Source: Herbaspirillum sp. SJZ107
Lineage (GTDB): Bacteria; Pseudomonadota; Gammaproteobacteria; Burkholderiales; Burkholderiaceae_D
Assembly (NCBI RefSeq): GCF_006715485.1
Contig: NZ_VFNH01000005.1
Span: 248,001-312,000, forward strand
Direction of reading: 5' to 3'
Length of the DNA: 64,000 nt
This document shows, piece after piece, positions 50,772 through 59,867 of this stretch. The notes beneath the pieces were generated by a model that saw nothing but the letters and a program-made list of their open reading frames with translations, searched no databases and was not told the origin of the DNA. Within the stretch, counting starts at the first letter, position 1; every line of letters starts with the position of its first letter. A program made the translations under genes and the position numbers.

Positions 50772-51713
50772 ATGCTGGCTTACATGAACAAGCTCGCCGA
50801 TGCGATCCCCGCCTCTGGTCCGCCAGCCAGCCCATCTCTTTCCCGGCTGGCGGACCTGCTGCGTGCCCACGCGCCGGTCGACGGCAGCGTCGAGCAGTGC
50901 GTGCCCGGCGTCCATGCGATCCGCGCATCGCGTCCCAACGCGGACCTGGTGCACGGCGTGCAGGGCTCGTCCGTGTGCATCGTCGCCCAGGGCGCCAAGA
51001 CCGTGCTGCTGGGCGGCGAAGCGTATACCTACGACGCGGCGCGCATGCTGGTGTTCTCGGTCGACCTGCCGGTCGCGGCCCAGGTGCTGCAGGCGACGCC
51101 CGCCCGCCCCTACCTGTGCTTCCGGCTCGATCTCGATGCGCAGCGCATCGCCGCGCTGACGCTGAAGGTGTATCCGGACGGGCCGCCGCGCGAGCGCGAA
51201 GGCCGCGCGCTGTACCTGGCCCAGGCCGGCGATGCGATCGTCGACGCCGCCGCGCGGCTGATGGCGCTGATGGACGACCCGCCAGAGGCTGCCCTGCTGG
51301 CGCCGCTGGTGACCGACGAACTGCTGATCCGCCTGCTGCGCAGTCCGATCGGCGGGCGCCTGGCCCAGATCGGGCAGGCCGACTCCGGCACCCACCGCAT
51401 CGGCCGCGCGGTGGCCTGGCTGCGCGACCATTACGACCAGCCGGTCAGCATCGACGACCTGGCCGGCATGGTGCACATGAGCGCGTCGACGCTGCACCAG
51501 CATTTCAAGTCGGTGACCTCGATGAGTCCCTTGCAGTACCAGAAGATCCTGCGCCTGCACGAAGCGCGCCGGCTGATGTCGACGGGGATGGGCGCGAGCG
51601 CCGCGGGCGGGCGCGTCGGTTACGTGAGCGCGTCGCAATTCAGCCGCGAGTACGCGCGCCTGTTCGGCAATGCGCCGAGCCGGGACCGGCCGCGCCAGCA
51701 GAACGCCGTCTAG
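50772..51713 (+). CDS. AraC-family transcriptional regulator with AraC_N domain
   Basis: 313 residues. The N-terminal cupin-like AraC_N domain includes HGVQGSSVCIVAQGAKTVLL and YDAARMLVFSVDLPVAAQVL, patterns of the group often linked to aldehyde or SDR genes. The C-terminal double helix-turn-helix runs from RAVAWLRDHYDQPVSIDDLA to GYVSASQFSREYARLFG. It follows the SDR gene by 25 bases and probably controls it. Its TAG overlaps the TAG of the convergent small gene by two bases. Confidence 0.85.
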   Translation: MLAYMNKLADAIPASGPPASPSLSRLADLLRAHAPVDGSVEQCVPGVHAIRASRPNADLVHGVQGSSVCIVAQGAKTVLLGGEAYTYDAARMLVFSVDLPVAAQVLQATPARPYLCFRLDLDAQRIAALTLKVYPDGPPREREGRALYLAQAGDAIVDAAARLMALMDDPPEAALLAPLVTDELLIRLLRSPIGGRLAQIGQADSGTHRIGRAVAWLRDHYDQPVSIDDLAGMVHMSASTLHQHFKSVTSMSPLQYQKILRLHEARRLMSTGMGASAAGGRVGYVSASQFSREYARLFGNAPSRDRPRQQNAV

Positions 51714-52024
51714 CGGGTTTCGATGACGGCGGAAGCGTGGGTGACGCAGCCGCGGTGCACGTTTTCCAGGAAGCGGATCGCCTCGCCCAGGCGGCAGGTG
51801 GGCGGCAGCATGCGGCCCAGCGATTCGTCCTCGACCAGCTGGTCGATGCCGTAGGCGACCGCGCGCGAGACGTCGCGCCCGCGCCGGCCGTCGCTGTTGT
51901 ACAGGGCATCGTAGACGCCGACCTTTTCCCACAGCGGGACGTAGCCGGGACTGATCGAATCCTGGAACGCGACCGATGGCGCCGCATCCTCATCCTGGGA
52001 AATCAGCCGAAACACGAAACTCAC
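51710..52024 (-). CDS. Hypothetical protein, about 104 residues
   Basis: About 104 residues from a GTG at 52024, chosen because GGAG stands seven bases before it; a TTG at 52036 is the alternative. It begins SFVFRLISQDEDAAPSVAFQ and contains two Cys (PPTCRLGEAIRFLENVHRGC). No signal peptide or membrane segment. No family recognised. Its end overlaps the AraC gene by four bases. A short gap separates it from the FAD oxidoreductase gene on the same strand. Confidence 0.5.
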   Translation of the reverse strand: MSFVFRLISQDEDAAPSVAFQDSISPGYVPLWEKVGVYDALYNSDGRRGRDVSRAVAYGIDQLVEDESLGRMLPPTCRLGEAIRFLENVHRGCVTHASAVIETR

Positions 52025-52078
52025 GGGAAACTCCAACCAACATGAATAGGGGCGCCGATGCTACCACGGCGCCGCACT

Positions 52079-53875
52079 TCACGTGGTCCGCGTGAAGCCG
52101 TCCGCACTCCATGCCTCGCTCCCCACCCCGTGATGCACGAAGAACAAGCCGGCCGGATCGACTGCCTGTTTCACCCTGGCCAGCCGCGCATAGTTGGCGC
52201 CCCAGTAGGCATCCTGCCAGCGCTGCTGGAAATAATCGCTTTCCGATACATAAGCCCCGGCATCCGGCGCCGCCTTCAGCAGCGCATCCATCGCGTTGCG
52301 GATGCCGGCCGCGCGCTTGCGCGCCCGCGCCGGATCGGCCTTGGCGCCCGGCATGCCGGGAAACGCCGGCTCGCCGCCGCCGGCGATGATGGCCAGCGCG
52401 AATGCGTCGAGCACGGCCGGGTTCATCGCGGTGTCGCGCGTGGCGTCCAGCGCATCCCTGGGGGCGCCGGCAATGCCCTTGTTGAAGTGCAGCTCGACCC
52501 ACCACTGGTCGGCCGCGGCGCACAGTGCATCGACCAGCCTGGCCCTGCTCTCCTTGCCGAGCAGCCCGGCCGGCAGCCAGGCCGACTGGTAGCCGTGGAT
52601 GAACCAGCCGGCCTGGCCGCGGTCGCCGCTCCAGACGAAATGGTCTTGCGAGGCTTGCGGGCGGTCGTCCATGGTGACGATCCCGGGCGCATATTTCTGG
52701 AACAGCTGGGGATCCCAGAAGCGGCGCGCCGGGATCGCGATGACGCGCGGCGCTTCCGAGAAGCTGTACTCCTTGCGCTCCCTCACCCAGGCGAAGAACG
52801 GCGCCCACACGGCCTCGGCCTGCGCCTGGGTCAAGTCCTGGAACACCATCGACAGTTTCAGGCGCCGGCCGTCGCGCAGCGAAACCTGTTCGCCCCAGTG
52901 TTCGTTGAACAGGCCGTCACCGTAAAAATCGACGAAGCGGGCCACCAGCGCGCGCCAGGCTCCATCGTTGGCGGCAGTGATCTCGCCGGACACGGCGCCG
53001 AAGAATGCGGGCAGCGCGTGGGTGCGCAGCGTCAGCCGGGTGACCACGCCGAAGCTGCCGCCACCGCCGCCCTTCAGTGCCCAGAACAGGTCCGGGTTGG
53101 TGCAGGCATTGGCGATGCGGACGGCGCCGTCGGCGGTGACGACTTCGGCTTCGATCAGGCTGGCCGCGGCGGTGCCGAAGCGCTTGGAAAAGTTGCCGAA
53201 GCCGCCGCCCTGCACCAGCCCGGCCACGCCGACGGTGGTGCAGCCGCCGCCCTGCACGTAGCGGCCGCCGCGCGTGGTGACTTCGGCATAGGCGTCGGCC
53301 CACATCGCGCCGGCGCCGACGCTCACCGCCGGCTGGGCGCTGCCCGGCGCGCAGCCCTGGGCGACGAAGGCGTCGTGCATCTGCACCCGGTTCATGGCGC
53401 GGGTCCAGACCAGCAGCGAATCGGGCGCGTTGGACGCGCCCATGTAGCTGTGGCCGCCGCCCTTGACCACCAGCCGCAGGTGATGGCGGCGCGCGAAGTT
53501 CACCGCCGCCGCGACGTCGCCGGCATCGCGCGCCGCCACCGCGTAGACGCTGGCCTGCGAGGTCCAGGCATCCTGCCAGCCGCTGGTCTGGGTCAGTGCC
53601 GGATGGTCGCCGATGAAGTACGGGTTCTTGATGCCTTCCAGCGCCTCGGCGCGCACGGCATCGGCCTGGCCGCGGGCAAAGGGCGAGGCCGGCGCCAGCA
53701 GGCGGTCGCCGACTTGCGCGCGCAGGGTCTGCCACTGGCTGGGGCCCGGCCACTGCGGCGTGCCGGGCCGTGCCCGGCTGAAGCCTGCTTGCGCTTCCCG
53801 TGCCGCCACCGGGCGCGGCAGGGCCTGCAGCACGCCGGCAGACAGTGAAGCCTTCAACAGATCACGTCGTTTCAT
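52079..53875 (-). CDS. FAD-dependent oxidoreductase with BBE domain (PCMH family), exported
   Basis: 598 residues. The N-terminus MKRRDLLKASLSAGVLQALP is a signal-like, possibly Tat-related sequence, although the twin Arg is preceded by Lys and lacks the full motif. The PCMH-type FAD domain contains LRLVVKGGGHSYMGASNAPD (His is the likely covalent FAD site) and GGRYVQGGGCTTVGVAGLVQ. The berberine-bridge end reads YWGANYARLARVKQAVDPAG. Such enzymes oxidise sugars, alcohols or alkaloid-like compounds. The substrate is not known. It sits with the SDR and AraC genes. Confidence 0.85.
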   Translation of the reverse strand: MKRRDLLKASLSAGVLQALPRPVAAREAQAGFSRARPGTPQWPGPSQWQTLRAQVGDRLLAPASPFARGQADAVRAEALEGIKNPYFIGDHPALTQTSGWQDAWTSQASVYAVAARDAGDVAAAVNFARRHHLRLVVKGGGHSYMGASNAPDSLLVWTRAMNRVQMHDAFVAQGCAPGSAQPAVSVGAGAMWADAYAEVTTRGGRYVQGGGCTTVGVAGLVQGGGFGNFSKRFGTAAASLIEAEVVTADGAVRIANACTNPDLFWALKGGGGGSFGVVTRLTLRTHALPAFFGAVSGEITAANDGAWRALVARFVDFYGDGLFNEHWGEQVSLRDGRRLKLSMVFQDLTQAQAEAVWAPFFAWVRERKEYSFSEAPRVIAIPARRFWDPQLFQKYAPGIVTMDDRPQASQDHFVWSGDRGQAGWFIHGYQSAWLPAGLLGKESRARLVDALCAAADQWWVELHFNKGIAGAPRDALDATRDTAMNPAVLDAFALAIIAGGGEPAFPGMPGAKADPARARKRAAGIRNAMDALLKAAPDAGAYVSESDYFQQRWQDAYWGANYARLARVKQAVDPAGLFFVHHGVGSEAWSADGFTRTT

Positions 53876-53954
53876 CGCATCCTCGTCGTTGGTATGTCAG
53901 GCAAGGATGCCGTTCCGGCGCACCGGGAACAACCGGTTTGTGGCGAAGCGGGCG

Positions 53955-54476
53955 TCAGGCGGGGCGAGCCGGCACCGCCGCGCCGGCCTGCAGGTTCGCA
54001 TGGGTCCAGAGGTCGCGTGCCAGGCGGCCGAGGAAGACGCCGTTGAACAGGCCGAACAGGACGCAGACCGCGCCCGCGGCCAGCGTGTTCTGGTGCGCCT
54101 GCGGGAACACCGCCAGCAGCACCGAGGCGGCGTACTTGGTGAAGAACACCGCCATCATCAGCGCCAGCGGCATCCAGCTGCCGCGCACGCGCACGGTGCC
54201 GGCTTGCTCACCCGCCGCGATACGGTCGGCACCGAAGAGCAGCACCGGCGCCAGGGCCAGCGCCACGCCGGCTATCCAGGCGGCCAGCGGGATGCCGTCG
54301 AGGCCGAACTTGGCCGAGATGTCCTGCAGCGACAGCACCAGCATCACGACCGGGATGATGCACAGCTTGCGCAGCTCGACCTCGCGGTCGCGGCTGGCGG
54401 CCATGCCGCGGTAGACCAGAAAGGCGAGGATGGCCCAGACGTGGATCGGGGTGTGGGACACGATTTGAATCAGCAT
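53955..54476 (-). CDS. Membrane protein, about 173 residues, unknown function
   Basis: 173 residues with about five hydrophobic segments (11-24, 38-50, 64-82, 100-120, 128-150). Short basic/acidic loops follow (RGMAASRDREVELRK). The style resembles DUF6622 proteins seen in Massilia, but I am not certain of the family. It stands between the FAD oxidoreductase and a small gene, on the same strand, without a visible partner. Confidence 0.55.
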   Translation of the reverse strand: MLIQIVSHTPIHVWAILAFLVYRGMAASRDREVELRKLCIIPVVMLVLSLQDISAKFGLDGIPLAAWIAGVALALAPVLLFGADRIAAGEQAGTVRVRGSWMPLALMMAVFFTKYAASVLLAVFPQAHQNTLAAGAVCVLFGLFNGVFLGRLARDLWTHANLQAGAAVPARPA

Positions 54477-54605
54477 GGCAGGCTCCGCAAAGTCGGTTGA
54501 GGTGGCACGACTTTGCCAGCGGCTGCCGGCCGGCAGACGGAAATGCGACGAAGCGCCCGCCGGCGGCGCGAGATGCAGCCGGCAGGCGCCAGATGCGGGC
54601 CGGTG

Positions 54606-54866
54606 TCAGGCCAGGAAGGAGCGCAGGACTTCCGCGCTGTGGTCCATGCCGTATTTCAGGCGCTTTTCCGCATGCGCCGCAAATTCGGCCGGTGCGCCAT
54701 TGGCCTGGCTGGCCGCCTTGACGGCGATCGCCTTGCTCGCCACCCCGAAGGCCATTACGGCCTGGTCCCAGGTCAGGCCCGAGGCCAGCGCGTCTTCGAC
54801 GGCCTTGGCGGCGAGCACGCCGAGCTTGTCGACCAGTCGATTGTCCATGTTCCCCAATGTCAGCAT
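54606..54866 (-). CDS. Hypothetical protein, 86 residues
   Basis: 86 residues from ATG 54866, with AGGAG seven bases upstream; ATG 54848 is a second choice. The chain is all-helical in appearance (DNRLVDKLGVLAAKAVEDAL, DQAVMAFGVASKAIAVKAAS). It ends HAEKRLKYGMDHSAEVLRSFLA. No membrane helix or signal peptide. I cannot name a family. It may be translated with the exported gene upstream (79-base gap). Confidence 0.55.
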   Translation of the reverse strand: MLTLGNMDNRLVDKLGVLAAKAVEDALASGLTWDQAVMAFGVASKAIAVKAASQANGAPAEFAAHAEKRLKYGMDHSAEVLRSFLA

Positions 54867-54945
54867 GCCGCTTCTCCTGTCGTTTGCATCACGCCCCGAT
54901 AGTAAAGCAAAGCCGGCCGAAGGGCCGGCACGCATGCCGCAGGGC

Positions 54946-55542
54946 TTATTTCTTGCCCGGCTCGCCGACGATCGCCACCGAACCCACGGCCTGGCGCCCG
55001 GCCTTGTCCGAGGCTGCCGTGGTGACCATGAACTGCATCCGGCGCTCGGCGCCCGGCTGGACCCAGGTGGCGGACAGCGTGCGCAGCTTGCCGGCCGCGC
55101 CGCCCGGATGCTCCTGGCTCTTGCCGCGCTTGGCGACCAGCGGCGCCGGCGCCTTTTCGACCACCTTCGCGAAGGCGCGTTCGACGCTGGCCGGATCGGC
55201 GTGGCGCGCATGCAGCGTACACATGCTGTTCCCTGCCGGCAGCGCCACCACGTAATTCCCCAGCTGGCCCTTGTAGGGCACCGGCCAGGCGTCGCCCGGC
55301 TGCCCGTTCAGGAAACGCGCCGCGCTCTCGGGCGGCAGCTTGGGCGCCTCGCCGCGCAGCAGGTTGGTGCGCAGGGCCTGGAGGTCGCTCAGGTGGTTCA
55401 TGCACAGGCCGATATACAGGGTCATGAACCCTTCGGCATTCGGTTCGAGTGCCTTGGAAGCGGGCTTGGGGGCGGCCTGCGCGTTGGCGCCGAGGCCGAG
55501 GGCGATACAGGCGGCGAGGATGGAATGCGTTACCTTGATCAA
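54946..55542 (-). CDS. Exported protein of the NMCC_0638 type
   Basis: 198 residues from a TTG at 55542, which has TGGAG seven bases upstream and begins a normal signal peptide (IKVTHSILAACIALGLGANAQA). An in-frame ATG at 55572 would add ten residues in front of it. The mature part has a Cys early (YIGLCMNHL) and CTLHARHADPASVERAF with FVVTT-like strands late, resembling the NMCC_0638 family of exported proteins. Function unknown. Confidence 0.65.
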   Translation of the reverse strand: MIKVTHSILAACIALGLGANAQAAPKPASKALEPNAEGFMTLYIGLCMNHLSDLQALRTNLLRGEAPKLPPESAARFLNGQPGDAWPVPYKGQLGNYVVALPAGNSMCTLHARHADPASVERAFAKVVEKAPAPLVAKRGKSQEHPGGAAGKLRTLSATWVQPGAERRMQFMVTTAASDKAGRQAVGSVAIVGEPGKK

Positions 55543-55699
55543 ACAGTTGCTCCAGTAAGTGATGGAAGGCACGTGGCTTTATAGCTTGCGCGACGTGCCG
55601 GACCGGCGTCAGCCGATGAGGTCATGCGCCGATTCTAAGCACAATCAGATTATTTTGGCGTATGCTCCGGCTATCTTTTTTTACAGGCAGGGCACAAGC

Positions 55700-56254
55700 A
55701 TGGGCAATCGCTTATCGAAGATCGCGACCCGCACCGGCGACGACGGCAGCACCGGACTGGGTGACGGCAGCCGCACCGGGAAGGACAGCGCACGCGTCCA
55801 CGCGCTGGGCGACGTCGACGAACTGAACTCCTTCGTCGGCCTGCTGCTGTGCGAAGACATGCCCCCTGCCCTGCGCGAAGAGCTGGTGTCGATCCAGCAC
55901 GACCTGTTCGACCTCGGCGGCGAGCTGTGCATCCCCGGCTACCAGATGATCAAGGACGAGCACGTGGCGCGCCTGGACGGCCTGCTGGAAAAATACAATG
56001 CCGACCTGCCGGTGCTGAAGGAATTCATCCTGCCGGCCGGCTCGCGCGCGGCGTCTCTCGCCCACGTCTGCCGCACCGTGTGCCGCCGCGCCGAGCGCAG
56101 CATCGTGGCGCTGTCGCACACGGACACCATCAACGCCCAGCCGCGCCAGTACGTCAACCGGCTGTCCGACCTGATGTTCGTACTGGCGCGCGTGCTGAAC
56201 CGCCACGCCGGCGGCAACGACGTGCTGTGGCAGCACGAGCGCAAGCGCGGCTGA
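55700..56254 (+). CDS. Cob(I)alamin adenosyltransferase, PduO type
   Basis: 184 residues from ATG 55700, the usual PduO length. The ATP-binding start is KIATRTGDDGSTGLGDGSR, followed by VHALGDVDELNSFVGLLL, and the end CRTVCRRAERSIVALS...LSDLMFVLARVLN is the conserved trimer interface. The enzyme adds the adenosyl group to cobalamin in the cytoplasm, which supports B12-dependent enzymes. It starts ten bases before the rhomboid gene, on the same strand. Confidence 0.93.
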   Translation: MGNRLSKIATRTGDDGSTGLGDGSRTGKDSARVHALGDVDELNSFVGLLLCEDMPPALREELVSIQHDLFDLGGELCIPGYQMIKDEHVARLDGLLEKYNADLPVLKEFILPAGSRAASLAHVCRTVCRRAERSIVALSHTDTINAQPRQYVNRLSDLMFVLARVLNRHAGGNDVLWQHERKRG

Positions 56255-56264
56255 TGGGGAACGC

Positions 56265-57314
56265 ATGACCGGCAGCACGACCTACGACGTCCGTTTCTAC
56301 CGCGGTGGCCAGAACTGGCCGATGAACCCCTTCATGTTCCAGGGTGCGGGCCAGGTCGCGATCGAACCCGACTTCGTCACCGTCCGCGGCTGCAGCCACC
56401 GCTCGTTCCGCTTTTCGAAGCGCGAGCAGCACCGCCTGCGCATGGCCGACATCATCAACGTGCGGGTCGAGGGCGAGGACGTGATCTTCGACGTGCTCGG
56501 CGTGGAGCAGGCGCAGGTACAGGAGCGCGAAGTCGGCTTCAGCGCCGGCAGCCGCGAAGCCGCCCAGCGCCTCGCCGCCGCCCTGCCCACCCGCCGCACG
56601 GCCCGGTTCGAGGTCGAGTACGCCGAACGCAACGTGTTCCACGACCGCATCGATTACTGGAGCCCGTCGACGCCGGTGATCTGGTGCCTGCTGGTGGCGA
56701 ACATCGGCATCTTCTTCCTCATGTGGTTCGTGCGCCAGGGCCATACCGCCTTCAATGCGCAGTCGCTGCTGGCCTGGGGTGCCGGCAAGGATGCCGTGCG
56801 CCGCTCGATCCAGCTGGTGTACTGGGGGTCGAACGTCGGCCGCCTGACCCTCGGCGGCCAGTGGTGGCGCCTGTTCACCTCGATGTTCCTGCACGGCAGC
56901 CTGCTGCACCTGGCGTTCAACATGTTCGCGCTGTGGCAGGTCGGGCGCCTGGTCGAACGCATCTTCGGCAGCCTGCGCTTTTGCGGACTGTATCTGCTGG
57001 CCGGCCTGGCCGGCAGCCTGGCCAGCGTGCTGTGGAACCCGCACGTGAACAGCGTCGGCGCCTCCGGCGCCATCTTCGGCATCATCGGCGGCCTGCTGGC
57101 CTTCATCGGACGCCAGAACAGCGGCGTGCCGCCGACCGTGGTCAGCGACCTGCGCGGGTCGATCCTGCCGTTCCTGCTGTTTAACCTGTCGGCGGGCTTC
57201 CTGTATCCGCATACGGACAATGCGGCGCATATCGGCGGGCTGGCCGGCGGCTGGCTGGCCGGGCATCTGCTGGCGCGCTCGCTGCACGTGCCGGGCCAGA
57301 GCAAGGCACAGTGA
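56265..57314 (+). CDS. Rhomboid family intramembrane serine protease
   Basis: 349 residues. An N-terminal soluble domain of about 120 residues (PH-like pattern) precedes seven hydrophobic segments. The catalytic Ser is in VGASGAIFGIIGGL and the His in NAAHIGGLAGGWLAGHLL. The WR-type loop motif reads WWRLFTSMFLHGSLLHLAFNMF. Rhomboids cleave membrane helices; substrates are not known. It lies directly after the PduO-type gene. Confidence 0.9.
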   Translation: MTGSTTYDVRFYRGGQNWPMNPFMFQGAGQVAIEPDFVTVRGCSHRSFRFSKREQHRLRMADIINVRVEGEDVIFDVLGVEQAQVQEREVGFSAGSREAAQRLAAALPTRRTARFEVEYAERNVFHDRIDYWSPSTPVIWCLLVANIGIFFLMWFVRQGHTAFNAQSLLAWGAGKDAVRRSIQLVYWGSNVGRLTLGGQWWRLFTSMFLHGSLLHLAFNMFALWQVGRLVERIFGSLRFCGLYLLAGLAGSLASVLWNPHVNSVGASGAIFGIIGGLLAFIGRQNSGVPPTVVSDLRGSILPFLLFNLSAGFLYPHTDNAAHIGGLAGGWLAGHLLARSLHVPGQSKAQ

Positions 57315-57331
57315 CATCCTCACCCGGCGTC

Positions 57332-58402
57332 CTACATCTCGCCGAACAGGGCAACGGCGATCCTGGCCTGCTCCGACTGCTGCATGTCCGTATTGTTCAG
57401 GAGGACGACGGCCCGCCCGTTGCCGGGGTCGTAGGCCAACAGGGTCTTGTACCCGCCCATGACGCCCGATTCCCAGGCAAGGGTGCGGGCACCCTGCCTG
57501 GTGGCCACCGTCTTGACGCGGCCGCCGAGCGCATAGTCTTCGGACGCGACCTGGATCGCCGACAGCGCCTGGCGTGATTTGTCCGACAGCAGCTTGGGAC
57601 CATACACGGCGTCGGCCAGCGCGACCAGGTCGCGCGCGGTGCTGACCAGGGTGCCGCTGGCCGCCACCATCGGCGGGGCCGGCGACAGCTTGCGTGCGCC
57701 CGAGGCGCCGTAGGCCACCGCCATGCCCACCGCGTCTTCCTCGTCGGGACTCGCAAAGCTCGTATCGCGCACACCGGCCGGCGCCAGCACCAGTTCTTCC
57801 ACGGTTTCGGTGAACGGTTTCTTGCTGGCCCGTTCGACGACGGCAGCGACAAGAATCCAGTTGGTGACCGAGTAATCCCATTTTTCGCCGGGCGCCGCCT
57901 CGAGCGCCCCGGTGCCGAAGCGCAGTGCCGCCGCCACCGGTCCGATGTCCAGCTTGCCGAGCGACGCGTCCTTGCGCAGCGCCGCCGACAAGCCGTTCGG
58001 GATGCCGCTGCGGTTCGTCAGCAGCTGGCGCAGCGTCACCGCCCCCGTCGCGGCCGGCAATTCGGGGAGCTGGCGTGCGATCGGCGCATCCAGGTCCAGC
58101 TTGCCCATGTCGGCCAGGCGCAGCACGGTGACGGCGCTGATCCATTTCGTGATGGAGCCGATCATGAAGCGCGTGTCCTGGGTGTGCGCCTGCGCCACCT
58201 CGCGCACGGCGAGGCCGCTTGCCCGCGTCACCAGCGTGGCGCCGGCATGCTCGCGCACGGCGACCACGCCGCTGTAATCCTTGGGCACATGGCGGTCGAT
58301 CAGAGGACCGGTTGTCATGCCGCTCAAGGCGGCGCAACCGGACAGCAGCAATACCATCGACGCGAAGAAGACCGGAACAAGCCGGGACGAACGGAAACGC
58401 AT
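57332..58402 (-). CDS. Serine hydrolase of the beta-lactamase/DD-peptidase family, lipoprotein
   Basis: 356 residues from ATG 58402; a GGAGTCC site precedes it. The signal peptide has a lipobox ending at Cys23 (LLSGC), so it is anchored in a membrane. The SXXK motif is SITK in FMIGSITKWISAVTVLR, and a Tyr-containing motif is in KWDYSVTNWILVAAVVE; the family's His-Gly-like late motif is TLAWESGVMGGYKTLL. These enzymes include esterases and class C-like hydrolases; resistance should not be assumed. It faces the rhomboid gene tail to tail. Confidence 0.85.
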   Translation of the reverse strand: MRFRSSRLVPVFFASMVLLLSGCAALSGMTTGPLIDRHVPKDYSGVVAVREHAGATLVTRASGLAVREVAQAHTQDTRFMIGSITKWISAVTVLRLADMGKLDLDAPIARQLPELPAATGAVTLRQLLTNRSGIPNGLSAALRKDASLGKLDIGPVAAALRFGTGALEAAPGEKWDYSVTNWILVAAVVERASKKPFTETVEELVLAPAGVRDTSFASPDEEDAVGMAVAYGASGARKLSPAPPMVAASGTLVSTARDLVALADAVYGPKLLSDKSRQALSAIQVASEDYALGGRVKTVATRQGARTLAWESGVMGGYKTLLAYDPGNGRAVVLLNNTDMQQSEQARIAVALFGEM

Positions 58403-58467
58403 GCGGACTCCATGAATACTGGGCGAGCCGCCATTGTAGTCACGAATCGTATTGACGGCAGGCGTTT

Positions 58468-59670
58468 TCAGGCCAGGCACGCCGCCGTTTGCCGTTTGCC
58501 GCCGCGCTTGGACTCGTACATGCTCTGGTCGGCCAGATGCAGGAGTTCCTCGGCGCTGCCGCCGTCCCGGCAGCGGATCGCCATCCCGATGCTTGCCGTC
58601 ACCCGCAGGCTGCATCCGCTGTAGTCGATCGGCTCGGCGATCGCCCTGCACAGCGCGGCGCGGGTGCATTCGACGATGGCGGCATCCTCCTGGCCGGCGA
58701 GCGGCAAGGCGACCACGAACTCGTCGCCGCCGATGCGTGCCGCCACGTCCTCGGGACGGATCGTCTTGCGGATGCGCTGGGCGACGACCCCGAGCACGTG
58801 GTCCCCGGCAGCATGCCCGTGCTGGTCGTTGACCGGCTTGAAACCGTCCAGGTCGAGGAACAGCACCCCCACCGTGTCGTCCCTGGCGCGGGTGGCCATC
58901 AGCTCACCGAGGCAGCGCACGAAGGAGACCCTGTTGGGCAGTCCGGTCAGGGCATCGTGCCCGGCCAGGTGTTCGCTGCGGCGCTTGGCTTCCTCCTTCA
59001 GCCGCAAATCGCGCACCAGGGCGTCCTTCAGCAGGAAGGCCTGGCGCGCAAACCGTTCGCGCGTCGTCAGCGCAACGATGCCGACCACGTTGGTCCCGAT
59101 CAGAAAGCAGACATTCTGCACCAGGGGCACCCAATGTCCGCGTTCCCCCATGCGCTGGAAGCACAGGCCCACCACCACGTAGCTGGCCACCACCGCCAGT
59201 CCGGCGATTGCCGCATGCCGCGGACGCAGATAGGACCAGGTGTACAGGCACATCGATACCAGCATCAGGCCGGCGTAGTAGCTGCTCCACGCCAGATCGT
59301 CCGGCTGCGACAGCATGAGCAGCGCCTCGACCCCGACGCTCCAGCCCAGATAGACCACGCAGATGACGGCGGGATAATGGCGCTGGAAGGCGTCGCGCCG
59401 CAGGTAGGCAAACATGGCGGCCGCCCCGGTCGCCAGCATCACGCCGGCGCGCACCATCCAGGCGCCCGTCAGGTCGCTCGGCAGCGCAACCACGTCGAGG
59501 GGAGCAAAGCCCAGGTAGAGCAAGGAGCTCAATCCGCAGGCGATGTAGAAGATGCGAAGTTTTTCGCCCGCCATATCGGCCTGGTAGACCTCTTCCAGCG
59601 ACGGCGGGAAGTGGCGGGAGATGTTCGGTAATTGTGAAATGAAAGGCACGGACGGAGCGGCAATCGTCAA
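58468..59670 (-). CDS. Diguanylate cyclase with six-helix membrane sensor
   Basis: 400 residues. Residues about 35-225 contain six membrane helices in a MASE-like arrangement. The GGDEF domain (about 240-395) has the active-site motif RIGGDEFVVAL and an inhibitory I-site RPED exactly five residues before it, so product feedback is expected. It makes cyclic di-GMP, which favours biofilm and pilus changes. It lies downstream of the SMI1/KNR4 gene after a strong terminator. Confidence 0.92.
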   Translation of the reverse strand: MTIAAPSVPFISQLPNISRHFPPSLEEVYQADMAGEKLRIFYIACGLSSLLYLGFAPLDVVALPSDLTGAWMVRAGVMLATGAAAMFAYLRRDAFQRHYPAVICVVYLGWSVGVEALLMLSQPDDLAWSSYYAGLMLVSMCLYTWSYLRPRHAAIAGLAVVASYVVVGLCFQRMGERGHWVPLVQNVCFLIGTNVVGIVALTTRERFARQAFLLKDALVRDLRLKEEAKRRSEHLAGHDALTGLPNRVSFVRCLGELMATRARDDTVGVLFLDLDGFKPVNDQHGHAAGDHVLGVVAQRIRKTIRPEDVAARIGGDEFVVALPLAGQEDAAIVECTRAALCRAIAEPIDYSGCSLRVTASIGMAIRCRDGGSAEELLHLADQSMYESKRGGKRQTAACLA

Positions 59671-59790
59671 GACAGGCTGAAGACGTAAGCGTAACCGATG
59701 TTGAATTTACAAACTATGTTGCTTTGCATAAATACGACATATGTGACACAAATAATTTGCAGTTTCGGAACAGGCGCCGGTAGTACGGCC

Positions 59791-59824
59791 AAAAAAAACG
59801 CCACCCGGACTTGCCGGTATGGCG
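59791..59824 (-). terminator. Rho-independent terminator for the SMI1/KNR4 gene
   Basis: On the minus strand the stem CGCCATACCGG pairs with CCGGGTGGCG around a five-base loop and is followed by eight T (seen as A at 59791-59798 on the plus strand). It stands 44 bases after the SMI1/KNR4 stop. Confidence 0.85.
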
Positions 59825-59867
59825 TTCAGCGCTGGATCACGATGCCCGAGCCGGTCATGCCGCCCGA

